The notes under the pieces were generated by a model. That model saw nothing but the letters and a program-made list of their open reading frames with translations, was not told the origin of the DNA and ran no database searches. Positions 47,131-59,741 of a stretch of 64,000 nucleotides of DNA are shown in pieces. A program made the translations under genes and the position numbers. How positions within the stretch are numbered: the stretch's first letter is position 1; each line of letters starts with the position of its first letter. The DNA comes from Todiramphus chloris collaris (Eukaryota; Chordata; Aves; Coraciiformes; Alcedinidae): the NCBI GenBank assembly GCA_025345505.1, contig JANVCC010000153.1, positions 2,444,732 through 2,508,731 on the forward strand. The letters run 5' to 3'.

Positions 47131-47660
47131 AATCATAGAATCATGGAATAGTATGGGTTGGAAAGGGCCTTTCAAGGCCATCTGGTCCAACCCCCTGCAG
47201 GGAGCAGGGCCATCTGCACCTAGAGCAGGGTGCTCAGAGCCCCGGGCAACCTCCCCTGCAATGGTGCCAGGGATGGGGCAGCCACCACCTCTCTGGGCAG
47301 CCTGGCACAGACTCTCCCCACCCTCAGTGTCCAAAATTTATTCCTTCCATTGTGTCTTTCTTTCTTCTAGTTTTCTGACAGGCCCCTTCAAGTCCTGAAA
47401 GGCCTAGAGAAGGTTCCCCTGGAGCTTCTCCTCTGAAGGCTGAACCCCCCAAGCTCTCCCAGCCTGGCCTCCCAGCAGAGGGGTTCCAGCCCTCCCAGCA
47501 TCGCTGGGGCTCCTCTGGCCCCGCTCCACCAGGTCCCTGTCTCTGCTGTGCTGAGCGCTCCTGAACTGGACCCAGTACTCCAAGTGGACTCTCAGTGGTG
47601 TGGAGCAGAGGGGCAGAACCCGCTCCCTTGACCTGCTGGCCACAAAAATTAAATCTCCCC
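47131..47660 (-). mobile_element. Long CR1 fragment, antisense, with tail
   Basis: Reversed tail 'aatcatagaatcatggaata', then segments nearly identical to 40619-40830, then 'caagtcctgaaaggcctag' and the GC-rich part 'cagcagaggggttccagccc', ending near 'gacctgctggccac'. It has an internal deletion relative to 39060. Confidence 0.95.
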
Positions 47661-49437
47661 ATCCCTTAAAGCCTAGACAAACCTTTCAGGCACATCTGGG
47701 GATCATTTTCAACACAATCAGATGCAGCTACACCTGGTAATGGCTTTCAGGTTAGGTAACATAAAAAAAAAAGGACTGTAAGGAGTCCAGGAATTAAGAG
47801 AATCTGGTTATTGCCATCAACAGGGAAGTCATCATCTGGAAAAACTCTGTAGCTGAGCAGGTGTTTGTGTGCTGCCTGGGCTCTGTGTTTTGAGCAGAGT
47901 GATTTCTAACTTGGAGATGGCCTCCAGAAACCACTTGAAAATGCAACAAACAGAAGCAGCTCCTCTTTCCGTTAATATTAATGGCCCAGACATTACCCAG
48001 TTTGAAGCAAAAGATGAGGTGGATTAAGAAGGGCCTGATCACCAGAGGTCTCATTGAAAAAGATTAGAGCACAACCTCTCCGTGATCTCAGATTGGGAGA
48101 CATCAAACCAGTACCGAGGCATCAGTGGTGAAGGATGAAGCAAATTTCTGCACTGGAAAGTTTTCTTCTTGGAAGCGCTTTGCCCAAATATTTTGCTACC
48201 AAATCATGACTAAGCTGCCTGCTGCCAGAATCTTGTACACTGCTGTGAGACATTCACAAATGACTAAACCAGGAAAAATGAGACAAATACACTGGGTGGG
48301 GGAGCTGGGAGCTGGTACCCGGCTCTGACACAGCTTCTCTGGGTGACCTTGGGGATGTGTCTTCTCTGGAGCGATGCAGAAGGAAAATATTCCTCCTTAG
48401 TTTTTCCTTTTTGGCTCATGCAGTTCATCTTCTGTCCCACGTGTGCATTTACAAAACCAGGCACAAGGGACACCAGGGGTTATTGTTATGTGGCTGGCAA
48501 TACCCAATTTCTTCTAGGCATGAGCCAAATGAAGCAGTAAATTCCTGATTTGGAAATTTCTGTAAAATAAGAACCTAACAGCTTCACCTGATCTTATCTG
48601 GGCTCCCTGGAGACCACTAGGTTAGCAATTAAACATGCAATGGGAAAGCAGACTTGGAACCAGCAGAAGGGAATGTCCATCCTGGCTGGAGAGAACTGAA
48701 TAATAATATTATATGTCCCAGAACACCCTTTGTGTTGTTTGTCACTCCTTTTTTTTTCCCTGAAGGAAAAAAAAACCCCAGAACAGTGCACTCAGATATT
48801 TAGACACTTTCAAATCAAATTTATCTGGAGGGCTTACCAATACCAAGGTGGGGTTGTTAAGTTTTGTCTAGCCATAGAAATTAACAACATAATAGAGGAG
48901 GAAACCCAAATCAAACCAAAAACCTAACCAAAGAAATTACTGCACGGAAGTTTTAAACTCTATTTCTCTTCTCACACACACGGTATGTTCAGCACCCTGA
49001 CAAACCTTCCCTGGTTCTAGTTCCCAGCCCTGACTGCAGTCCTACAGGCACCTCACACATCTATAACCCTCCATCTTCTTTGCTAGACAGCAAAGTCAAC
49101 CTGTGAGCTGTGCCTCAGCCCTTTGTGTCATTCTGTGCCAGTTCAACACCAGGAGGACTTACACATCCTCCTGAGCTTTGCAGACTTTGAAAAATTTTAT
49201 TGCTTGACATATTTTAAGGTGGTATTTGGGGATTCTGATAGCAGTAAAAATATTAATCTAGTTTTAGATGAGAGCACTGCAAGAGATTATTTTCTGCTAA
49301 TATAAGACTGTTTCTGCTACTACTAATGGTAATAACATTAGCCTTTTATTTATAGTTCTAGTAAATATGCCACAAATATTGTTTCTTTAATTTTATCTGA
49401 TGTGTATATATTTGCCTTTTTAATTCTTTTTTATCAA
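47661..49437. other. Single-copy DNA
   Basis: No repeat or exon recognised on either strand. Confidence 0.5.
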
Positions 49438-49498
49438 ATCATAGGATGGTTTGGGTTGGAAGGGACTTTATAGATCCTATAGTTCCAAACACCCTGCC
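49438..49498 (-). mobile_element. CR1 3' tail fragment, antisense, joined to an inverted CR1
   Basis: 'atcataggatggtttgggtt', 'ggaagggactttatagatcc' and 'caaacaccctgcca', about 60 bases of reversed CR1 end, directly followed by a sense CR1. Confidence 0.88.
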
Positions 49499-49501
49499 AT
49501 A

Positions 49502-49738
49502 GAGGGGAGATTTAGATTATAAATTAGGAAGAAATTCTGCACTCTGAGAGTGGTGAAACTTTGGACCAGGTTGCCTAGGGAATCTGTAGGTGCTCCCTCA
49601 CTGGATATGCTATGACCAGGTTGGATGGGGCTCTGAGCAACCTGCTCCAATAGCAGATGGCCCTGCTCACTGCAGGGGGGTTGGACTAGACGACTTCAAA
49701 AGGTCCCTTCCCACCCAAACCCTTCCATGATTCAATGA
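49502..49738 (+). mobile_element. CR1 3' fragment, sense
   Basis: 'gaggggagatttagattat', 'aggaagaaattctgcactct', 'ggatggggctctgagcaacc' and 'aaggtcccttcccacccaaa', with a degraded tail 'tgattcaatg'. With the preceding piece it forms two CR1 ends pointing away from each other. Confidence 0.92.
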
Positions 49739-52700
49739 AAATGGAAAGCAAACCAAAGGGCTGTTTAGCCCTGTGGGAAGACAACACAAATTTGTGATCA
49801 TGTAAAAGAAGAACAGAAAGCACAGGCTTTCTGCAGGCCATTGCACGCTGAAGAGACAGGGAAACAGCAATTGCTGACTACTTTTGCAAGACCGAATGGC
49901 TCCTTCCAGACAATTCTCTCTTCATGGGCTCTTGATGTCCTGATTTAAAGTGTGGCAAACAGATGGGATATTTTACCACAGGCTGTCCTGCATCCATCAT
50001 GGCAGATCCCCAGGCTGCAACATCTCAGGGGGTTTCAGCACAGCTGCCACTGGGAACTCCTGCCACTTCTGTGTTTGAAGTAAAACTTCTTTTTCTTAAT
50101 GCATCTTCGCAGTGCTTATGTCTGCATCCTACTGAAATGGGCAAGTGCTTCCAGAAACACTGATCTTATCATAGCACTAGAATCTGATTCCCTGACAGTA
50201 GTCTATTAATTTTCATTTTATCTGAATTCCATTTTATTTTAGCTTATTATAGGATGGAAAAGAGTGCATAAGCCTCTGAGGTCAGGACTTCTCTTTCTGC
50301 TCTTAACCTCTCCTCTCACTGGCAAAGCATCAGAGTTCACTGAAACTATATTTTCCTCCTTTTCAGCAGCCTGCACTGTTAATAAATTCAGCTTTCTGTT
50401 GTGTGCTGTGGCTGTCTCCAGCTCTGCTGTTTAAGGGACACTTCTGGAGAAGAATTCTCAGCTCTCAGCTCCCTCTCCGAGCACAAAGTGTGGCCCTGAA
50501 CCAAAGAACGAAGTGGAATCAAAAAGGTTTACGCAAATCGGACTCGTTGCCAGAAAGAAATCTGAGGAAAAGTTGTTTTGCCTCTTCATTATTATTATTA
50601 TTGTATTTTGGCAGTAAAATCAAGAGTGAGCAACCAAAAGTTAAGCTACACTTCAAGAGGATGAGGATAAACATCTTAATCTCTTGGGGGTGCTGGAGGT
50701 TTCACAATCTCCTTGACCAACCCTAAACTTGTGCTGCTGATCCAATTTGTCTATCTACCTTTCAACAAATTCAGGATTTCTCCCAGGACCCCAGGAATGA
50801 GAATCTGAGGAAAACAGCCCTGAATTAATGCTTGGGGTTTGATTTAAGTAGCTGGGACAAATTTAAGAAATAAAGGTAGTTTCCTACCCCTAGATATTTT
50901 TTCCAGTTTTTGGTTCTCTCTTTGACCTGTTTCCCAACTTTCAAGAGCCATGTATTAAACAGTGAAGGTCCTGTTCTTACGTCCATGAGGAGAAACTTTT
51001 CTTTGCTCTTCTGTGTTCCATTCACATGGTATGATGTGATGATGGCATCATATCCCTGACAGAGGCCACTCCTGTTGCATTGTGGTTACACTACACCTCA
51101 CGCAGCCTTTCAATATTTAGGAGCTGGTCATAGTTGGAAGAGTCTTCCTTCAGTGACACCCTTCATTTGGGTACCTCTGTGGGAGCTGGGCTTTGAAAGT
51201 ATGACCATTTTAACTACCAAGGTCACTGAAACATGTGCTGTGTAGGATTTTCCAGAGTGTCTCACAGTGTATTTTTACACCACCTGGCCTGTGGCCACAT
51301 CTGCTGCTTAGTCTGCCCTCAGCTGAGGTTATCACTACCAATCCTTTCTGAGCTGCCCACAACTCCTTCCTCCTTCATATTCTCCTCACCAGAAGTTACT
51401 ATGTCCTCAGAAGTGCTGGCATAACCTCACGCTAATTGCTTCCAAATACAGTCCTGACAAAATTGTCTGGGTTTAAACCACAGCAAAAATAGCAAAGTTT
51501 CCTTCTAAAGTTTCTAAGTTAACCTAGATAATTTTGGCATGGCTGAGTGAGGGTCTAACCACATGTGCAGTTGTACTGGAAGATGTGAAGAAGTAATTGT
51601 TGTGAGCTGGGAAAAGTGACTTTTGCACTCATCTGAGCTTCAATCTCATTGCAACCTAATACATCTGGAGTATCTTGCAGTGGTGTCTTAGGTCTGAAGT
51701 CTAAACCCAGGGCATCTTGACTCCAGTGCCAGGACTACCAGCTGAGGAACTGATGCATCTGCAGCTGGCAATGCCATTGCTCCTCTCCACAGACTGCAGA
51801 AGGACTCTGGACTCTGCCTTCAAATATATCCTTATAAAAAGTTAGAGGGGTTGTCTCCACTCTTGTTCCAGCAGAAGTCTAAACTCATTCCTCGGAGAAG
51901 CCACAGACTGTATCCAGATACTGCCTGATACATCTAGAAGAAAGGTTTAAATAAATTATAGGTAGTGAAGCCTATGGTGCAAGCTCAAATATTGTGAGGA
52001 ACTGAAAGTGTTTCCCACACAACAACTGTCTACTTGCATGAAATGAATATTCAGTCACGTTCTCGGTGGGAAGCAGCCCATAACATGAATATCACTGTCA
52101 CTGTTTGATCTCTGTGACAACACTACTGGGAGAAAAAGAGCAAGGAGCTGTATCATTTGACCTAGAATCTGATCTGACTTAGAGCCTGACCTTACCTCTT
52201 TCTCCTACTGCACAAATGCCTCATGGCAGGGAGGTGTTGAAGTCATAAACTTTTCAAAAGCTCTTTGTAAACAGCACTGGGTCTGCAGGAGAAATGGAGG
52301 AATGCAGAATTTGAAATTATTTTGTCTGTTAAACTGGTCTTCAGCTTTAAAATGTATCCAGACTTATTGGTAATGGACAGAAAGATTTGTCTCCTGACCT
52401 GGGGGCTACAGAGCTCATTGCTTTTGAGTACCAAGTCAAAGCTGTGAATTCAGACAACATTCACATTGAAGACTGACACCCCAGAGGTTCTCACAGAGAT
52501 ATTATAAATCATCTGTGGTCTTCCGGGTACCAATTCCCACAGCCTGGTCCAAATGATTGCATCCAAAGAATGACAATGGAAAAGTCAGATCAGTTCAGGA
52601 TACAAACAAATAAAGAACAACTCATGATGGCCATTAGTCATGAGAGCAATTTATAATTAACCAGTAAGTCTTCCTATGGACTCTATACGCAGATGAATGA

Positions 52701-53079
52701 CACAAGTAAAACTCCAGGACAGTGAATGGAGCTACACCATTGGTGTCTATTTTCTCCTGTTGTATCTGATTCAACAGGATTATTTTTAGCCTTTTGCTAA
52801 TGTCCAGAAACCCCTGCTGACAATCTGCACTGCCACCTTGTGTGACTCTGGCTTTCACTTGGGCTTCCCTTCAAACCTTCCCTGAATATTCCTCTCTTCC
52901 AACCACAGATTGTTCACTGGATAAGGAAATGATGTGATTGTGCCCCAAAAGCTCATGCTATTTACCCTTGTCTTACTCTCCCAAACAGACAGCCCTACAC
53001 AGTCAGGCTCTGATCTCAATCCCTCTTCTACTGGGAGAAAATCACTTGTCAGAGCACAGAGGTTTCAGGCTTCCAGACA
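49739..53079. other. Single-copy DNA
   Basis: 3.3 kb with no recognised repeat or exon. A short TTA repeat lies near 50590. Confidence 0.5.
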
Positions 53080-53628
53080 TGGTTTTGACCAGAACTGCTA
53101 TCTCATCTACTTGTTTTCTTCTCTCTGTACTGGTTGGATGGGTAGGAGAATCAGAAAAAAAAGTAAAATTAATGGGTAGAGATAAGAACAGTTTAATAAT
53201 TGAAATAAAATTATGAATAATAATTATAATTAAAAGGAAGATAATGAAAAGAGAGACAAACTAACCCCAAGGGAGACAAGTGATGAACAGTGCAACTGCT
53301 CAGCACCCACTGACCAATGCCTAGCCAGTCCCCAAGCAGTGATCAGCCATCTCCCCCCAGTTCACACACTGACTGTGATGTCTTATGATATGGAATAGTT
53401 CCTTTGGCTAGTTGGGGTCAGCTGTCCTGACCGTGCTCCCTCCCAACTTCTTGTGCACCTCCTCACTGGCAAAGTATGGGAAACTGGAAAGTCCTTGACT
53501 TGAGATAAGAGTTACTTAGCAACAACTAAACCATCAGTGTGTTATCAACATGATTCTCATACCAAATCCCAAACACAGCACTGAACCAGCTACTAGAAAG
53601 AAAATTAACTCTATCCCAGCTGAAACCA
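53080..53628 (-). mobile_element. Solo LTR of an avian endogenous retrovirus (probably ERVL-type)
   Basis: Read on the minus strand it starts TGGTTTCAGCTGGGATAGAG and contains 'cagctgaccc', 'aagaagttgggagggagc' and 'gaggaggtgcacaag'. An ATTAAACTGTTCTTATCTC poly(A)-signal region follows, and it ends AAACCA, an inverted copy of its start. I recognise this as a common LTR in bird genomes; the ERVL assignment is from memory. The TATA region is decayed (AGTGTGTGAACTGGG). No gag, pol or env sequence and no second LTR are in the window. Confidence 0.8.
53192..53197 (-). promoter_or_regulatory. LTR poly(A) signal ATTAAA
   Basis: ATTAAA on the minus strand about 110 bases before the 3' end of the LTR, where this LTR family normally carries it. 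Probably a relic. Confidence 0.55.
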
Positions 53629-53702
53629 TGGCAGGCGCAGAACATTATTGCTAGAGAACCTATTTTCACTCTGTCCTACCTTTCAGAAAGAAGCTTCACA
53701 CA
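53629..53702. other. Spacer between LTR and CR1
   Basis: Short non-repeat stretch; nothing seen. Confidence 0.4.
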
Positions 53703-53795
53703 GGCTCTTAACAGGTTGCCCAGGACAGTGGTGGAGTCCCCATCCCTGGAGATGTTTTGAAGCTGTGGAGATGTTATGCTGAGGGACACTTGAAC
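53703..53795 (+). mobile_element. CR1 internal fragment, sense
   Basis: 'acaggttgcccaggacagtg', 'ggtggagtccccatccctgg' and 'gatgttatgctgagggacac'. The 3' tail is missing. Confidence 0.8.
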
Positions 53796-54438
53796 ATCCA
53801 TTAAAAACTGGATTTAGTCAAGTTACGCCTGCTTTCCTCTCTTCTGCACAGCAATAGGCTGTATGTCTAACACTGGGATTTCCCTTGGCTCAGATCTGAA
53901 TTAATCAAAGATTCCAGATCAATGGTTTGCATTTGCCAAAGGAAATAGAAATGAGGGAAGAAGAGTTGTCCCCGAGTTTGCACTAGGTGCCAGGAACCTA
54001 ACAAGTTTCCTAGACTCATCCACTCCTCTTTTGGCATCTGTTTTATGTCTTTGCATCAAACAGTTCTTAGAGTCTTTGCAGTGTTTAAAGCCTGTATCAG
54101 GCAGAGAAGACTGAGAGATGCAGAGCAATTATATTGACTCCCCAGATGGAAACAATTTCTTCTATAAGCTCTGAGTTATGATTTATACTGTAGCACAATC
54201 AAGGAGTGTTCTGTGCAAAGCTTATCCCATTTTTTACTAAATCAATATTTTGTTTGTTTTATTCAAGCCTAAACACTCTGTGATTGCAACCAGGTAAATC
54301 AGAATGGAAACTGAAGTACATTTGTACTCTGTCTGCCACTGGAGGTTAATTGTTTCTGCCTCACACGTTAATACCCTGCCGTTGTGCTCAATTCCTTATC
54401 ACTGTTTCAGGCAGAAAAAGTGTAGAATAAAGTGTTCA
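53796..54438. other. Single-copy DNA
   Basis: No repeat or exon recognised. Confidence 0.5.
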
Positions 54439-54548
54439 TCACAGAATCATCACAGAATCCTGGAAGGGATTGCATTGGAAAGGACCTTAAAGATCATCTT
54501 GTTCCAACTCCATGGGCAGGGGGACCTCCAACTAGACCAGGCGATTCA
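54439..54548 (-). mobile_element. CR1 3' fragment, antisense
   Basis: 'cacagaatcatcacagaatc', 'ggaaaggaccttaaagatca' and 'gggacctccaactagaccag'. Truncated and fairly diverged. Confidence 0.85.
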
Positions 54549-55871
54549 AGTGAATTTAAGTGATTTCCTCCACAGAAGCCAGAATCTATGTTTATTAGCA
54601 CACTCCAGGTTTAAATCTGCATCCTCAAGTGTTCACTGAGGACAGGTCCATAAGCTCGTGTAATAAAAGAAAACAAGAATAATTCTTCATGGCTTATTTA
54701 ACAACCACAGCAACAGCAGGAGTCAAATTTCTTGAGACAACGGCATAAGCTTAGTGTAACAGATAGGTTGTCAGGAACCACAACCTGATAGTGGAGGAAG
54801 AAAGAATTCAGACAGATTTCCCCAAGTGATTACTTCATCTTTCTTTTCGACGTTCAGCTTGGCAACACTTGAAAGACTTTTAATTTTCTAAGGACAGATT
54901 TTCAGAGCTTTCAAAATTAAAACTTAATAAACACCTTCAAATGACGATTTAGATGTAAGGCTTTGGGGTTATTAATTCAGGTTCCAAAGGAAAAACATAA
55001 AATCTATATTAACCATCCTGCAATCACAGTTGATCCCAAGTAAGGCAATGCCAATTAATGCGGTTATACCAATTAACACCAGCTGCTAAGCAATACTCCA
55101 TTCACATGAGTTGCCCAGGACCACGACGTACAGCTGGGATCTGGGATGAGCATGTATACCAAGTTTATTGGAATAGATTCTCCAGTTCACTATGTCAGAT
55201 AGGATTAACAGCCCAGGGTCTGACCTTCTCAATCCAGAGAGTTTTATGTCTTTAGCCGTTGCCTGCATGATACAGATAAGCCATCCGTGCCGTTATTTAT
55301 TTGTGACTGAAAACAAGGCTTTGGAGAACGTGCCAGTGAAAATGCTGTGTTCCCACAGCCTTCTTGCATAAATATTTTGCTTTTGTCAGCAATAAAAAGG
55401 TCTGGGATGCTGATGCAGAAGATAAGGGTGCAGCTGTGCCAGCTCTGCAGCGTTGAAGCAGATGGACCATGTGTGTGTGTGTGTGTTCCACTGAAAGAGA
55501 AAAAGAGATATGGGAAAGAAGTGGCTTCTACAAGTGCAAGTTGCACTTTGGAGCGTTAGTTATTTCCCACTGGCTTTTGACAAGAAGTCTGACCCCCTCA
55601 TGAACTTCCAAGGCCCATGTCCTCTTCTTGAAAAGGCCTGATCTGCTTCAACTTGCTCCTTAAATACCTTTTTCAGTCCCAGAATGATATATCTTGAGAA
55701 GTAGTTGTTTAAGAGAGAGGAAAATGGGCCTTGTGCCATAGGACACTGATGACCAGTGCCTTGTTTTGGTACTGTTATTAAGGCTGGAAGAGGCAGGATC
55801 CCCACTGAGGTTGGTAGTTAGAACCAGCACAGCTTAGCTGAGTTACTTTAACCATCTGAGGACCTGTGGAG
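54549..55871. other. Single-copy DNA
   Basis: No exon recognised. A GT repeat of eight units lies at 55471-55486; the frames around it are shadows. Confidence 0.45.
55471..55486. repeat. (GT)8 microsatellite
   Basis: Eight tandem GT units, short but perfect. Confidence 0.9.
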
Positions 55872-55985
55872 ATCATAGAACTGTTCTGGTAGGAAGAGAC
55901 CTTTAAGATTCTCGAGTCCAACCATTAACCCAACACTGCCTGGTCACCACTAAACCATGTCCCTCTGCACCACGTCTACTTTCAA
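55872..55985 (-). mobile_element. CR1 3' fragment, antisense
   Basis: 'atcatagaactgttctggta', 'ccattaacccaacactgcct' and 'ggtcaccactaaaccatgtc'. Same subfamily as 13223 and 18259. Confidence 0.92.
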
Positions 55986-56520
55986 ATGGTTTTCAGAGCA
56001 AGGGTGGCTTCTGTCACCAAAATCTTTCTCAATCTTCGCAAGTCTCTGATGGTTGAGTGAAGACAGGTATTTTTTCATTCAGATTCTGTCTTCATTCTTC
56101 TGCAGTGTACTGATGGGATCTTGCCACATCTTGCAAAATGTAACGAATGGTTTCCTGGTTCCACATTTTGTTTCTCAGTATTCTCTAACAGGTGTTAAGC
56201 TCATGAGAAACAGGATTATTTTGATGTATTGACACAGCTGCTGAAAAAAAAGAATCAATTTTTGAAGTAAAATATGACTCAGAGGAGCAAGATGCTGAGC
56301 ATTTGAAGCTTGATTCTTATCACACTGCCATCTGTATAAATCCAGGATACTTCTTCAGTGACACTCCAAGTCAACAGGAAAATCCTTGGGACTTTTCCTC
56401 TCTGCTAGTTTCTTTCTCGGTGACTCTTTACCCAAGATACTACATGGCTCGGATTTCCTTCCCAAACTCTATCTATTTTGAGTCTGTTATCCCTATCACC
56501 ATACTACTGGACCAGATATT
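55986..56520. other. Single-copy DNA
   Basis: Nothing recognised; a 76-codon frame at 56303 has no recognisable domain. Confidence 0.45.
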
Positions 56521-57045
56521 CATAGAATCATAGAATCATTTAGGCTGGGAAAGATCTTTCAGGTCATGGAGTCCAACCATTGTCCCAGCACTGCCAGGGC
56601 ACCACCAAACCATGGCCCTCGGCACCACAGCTCCACTGCTTGGAAACCCCTCCAGGGATCACGAGGACTCCACCACTGCCCTGGGCAGCCTGGGACAGCC
56701 CTGGACAACCCTGCAGGGGAACAAATTGTTCCTCAGCTCCAATCGAAACTTATCCTGGGGCAACTTGAGGTTCCTCTTGTCCTGGTGCTTGTTGCTTGGG
56801 AGCAGAGCCCGACTCCCCCTGGCTCCAGCCTCCTGCCAGGAGCTGTCAGAGCCAGAAGGTCTCCCCTCAGCCTCCTTTGTTCCAGGCTCAACAAGCCCAG
56901 GGCCCTCAAACTCTCCTAACCACCCTTGTGCTCCAGCCCCTTCCCCAGCTCCGTTGCCCTTCTCTGGCCACACTCCAGCCCCTCAACACCCTTCTAGGAG
57001 TGAGGGCCCCAGAACTGAACCCAAGATTCAAGAGGCAGACAGGTC
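56521..57045 (-). mobile_element. Long CR1 fragment, antisense, with tail
   Basis: Reversed tail 'catagaatcatagaatcatt', then 'gcactgccagggcaccacca', 'ggaacaaattgttcctcagc', 'caagcccagggccctcaaac' and 'aacacccttctaggagtgag'. It reaches about 520 bases into the element. The 104-147-codon frames inside it are CR1 artefacts. Confidence 0.95.
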
Positions 57046-59741
57046 TCAAAACTAAACTACATTCTTCAGGAATCATCTGTCCTCATTTACATGTTTAGCT
57101 GCAGTGCATTGTGGGAAATGCTGTCTCTCCCATAGGTCCAGCCCACAGAGGAGAGTGGAAACATCTAAGCTTCACTGTCCCTCAGGCTCTGCAGCCACAT
57201 TTGGTTCTTGGTCGGAGTATTTTGGTGTTTGAGTTTTTGACAAACTAAACAAAATGCCATTCCCCTCCCATTTTCCTGGGGAAAAGTTCATTTGTTCTTA
57301 ATAACTCTTTACAGAAATGTCTTTAGTTTTTCCTTTTCTTTACACTTATCCAATTGAATAACAAAATTACTCAACACAGGCAGTGCCTCAGAACCAGAAG
57401 CCCTGAAATGATCAAAGGACAACCCTTTTCTCCTCACCACTTAAATTTGATGGGTTTCTCCTACAGCACACCAAGCTTTTTTTCCTCTGGATCAGCTAAA
57501 GCTGAAATATCCCTTTCGTGTGCCACAAGGAATTTCTGGTCCCACAAGGAACCGTGCTACCCAGTGACAAAATTAGAAGTCACAGAGGGAGAAAAATAAC
57601 AGAGGAAAAGCATCCTCCAACTCTGGCTGAGCTGGGAGAATTCATCTGCTGAAATCCTAGTGTTTACTCAGAAAAAGAACACAAGGCACTATTTTTTTTT
57701 TTGGCCCTTTTCCCCCCTGAGGAAACCAGAGAACAATTTTACAAACACCAAACCTTCAGCATTTTCACTTAATTACAGAGTAGGAGTTGGTGAGGACACA
57801 GTATGGTTTCTTTTTTGTGCTGCTGGCTGCATTTTTTGGTGACTGTTCCATTTTCATATTCTAGGCTCAGATTTTTGTTGTGTTTTTTCTGGTTTGCCTT
57901 CTATTTTGGATGCATTCTGCAGCAACTTTATCCTTCAGTTCAGGACTTTCGTTCGAATTTTGTGAAGACTTCATTGTCTGAATGCTGTGGAGACTCAAAT
58001 AACACAGCCTAGGCAGACGCTGGAGTATGCACAGATATCTGCAATGGGGAGAGGGGTCAGCAGAAAAACTTAAAATATATAGTTTTCCAGTCTCCAGGCA
58101 GACACTGCAATTCTTTATTTAATCCTCTTGTTCTATGTGTGTAACTGCAAATAAATCCTTGTGAACATAAACCTGTCCTGATGTCTTTCCTGCAAGACAC
58201 GTCTGTATTTCACTAACCTTCAGGTGTGCAAAGCCCATACGGAACTTGCCCAGATGCCAGGGAACCAAGTGCCAGAGGAGGAACTGCAGCATCTTCTCTC
58301 CTTGGGCACAGAGAGGCTGGGGAGACCTTGTCAGCCTTCGATTTCACTTTTTGGCAGGATCTATAAAATTGCAGCAGCTCCAGAATTAATTTGGTACAAG
58401 GTGCTTGCAGGCTTTGGACAAAAAAATCCTGAGGAGCAGCTCAAAGAGACAGCAATTGATTGGTGGGATGGAACTCACTGGTGGTGGTGTAGCCACACAG
58501 CTCATCCTCAAGTTGGGTAGGATCTTCAGCAAAGCTCCTCCTTGGCCTGGAGGAAAATGTTGGTCACTCACTTAAAGCGATCTGACTCCAATATCCCATT
58601 TTCTTCACATCTGATGCTTCCTTTTCCGTATCTGTCCAACTCCAAAACAACAAAAAAAGAAGAGGTCAATCAAAACCATCTACAAACCCCATCCTAGATT
58701 CTTTCTCTTTGCCCTGCAGATGTGTATTTCACAAAGTGCCATAGTTCTGCCTTCGTGCCAGCATGATGACCCCTGAAATACAAAACTTAAAATACTTTCT
58801 TACTAAATAATAATAATAATAACAATAATAATAACAACAATAATAATAATAATAATTTTTACAGGCTTCTTACATGTCCTTGGAATAAAATCCCTTCTTA
58901 ACAGACTTCACAGTTGCCCAAGCACTTGCACTTAAGACTTGTATTTGCTTTTGCTCTTCAATAAAAAACAGAAGGAGAAGAGTAAGGAAAAAAATCCAAA
59001 AGCTTTCAATTCCATCAGATGTTTTCATTAAATACAGGGATGTTTTAAATGTCTTAATAACACGTCTGCGTCTTGAATTCTTGGAGTCTAGAGGAAACTA
59101 CCTAGCTAAGTGGAAATGTAAAGAGAGGCCATTTGCAGCTAAGAAAATGAATAATGGCATTTTGCGTTACCCAGCAATCCCAGAGAGCTAGGCCTGGCTA
59201 TTACCACCCTCTTTGATTGCTCAGCCAGACCACAGAGTCCCCTGCTAGCCAAGAGCCATCCCCTCTGCTGCAGTTACAACAACCTTCCAAAGATGGTCGT
59301 AGCTGGAAATTTAGTTCACGCAGCCATCGAATGCTCCAGACAAAGTATAGCAGAGCCCCTACAGTTGGGCTTCAGGATGGAAGATCTCCATAATTATAGG
59401 ATTTGCCTTTTCCCAGTTACTCTCATTTGCAGTCCCATCACAGCAATCACACTCTACACAGTTGCACTTATTTTTATTTTATCCAGCAACAGCATAAGGG
59501 GGAGAAAGGGAAGAAAGGAGTGAAAGAGAAATAGATCCACAACACTTTTTTCCTTTCCTTAAGGCTCATTGTTTCCAACAACAAACATTAATGTAATGAA
59601 AAAAACTCATGTAGTGCCCCAGTCAGTTCCCAAAACTCTTTCTAGATGTTTCAGATAGTTGACCTCAATAAATAGCCTGATAGTAGGCTCAAAGTGCCAA
59701 TAAGCATACTGATGCTTGTGCTCTATTAATAATACTACTTT
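57046..59741. other. Single-copy DNA with a TAA microsatellite
   Basis: No exon recognised. The microsatellite is at 58806-58856. Confidence 0.5.
58806..58856. repeat. (TAA)n microsatellite with CAA interruptions
   Basis: About 17 trinucleotide units, mostly TAA with three interruptions by C; likely polymorphic. Confidence 0.92.
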
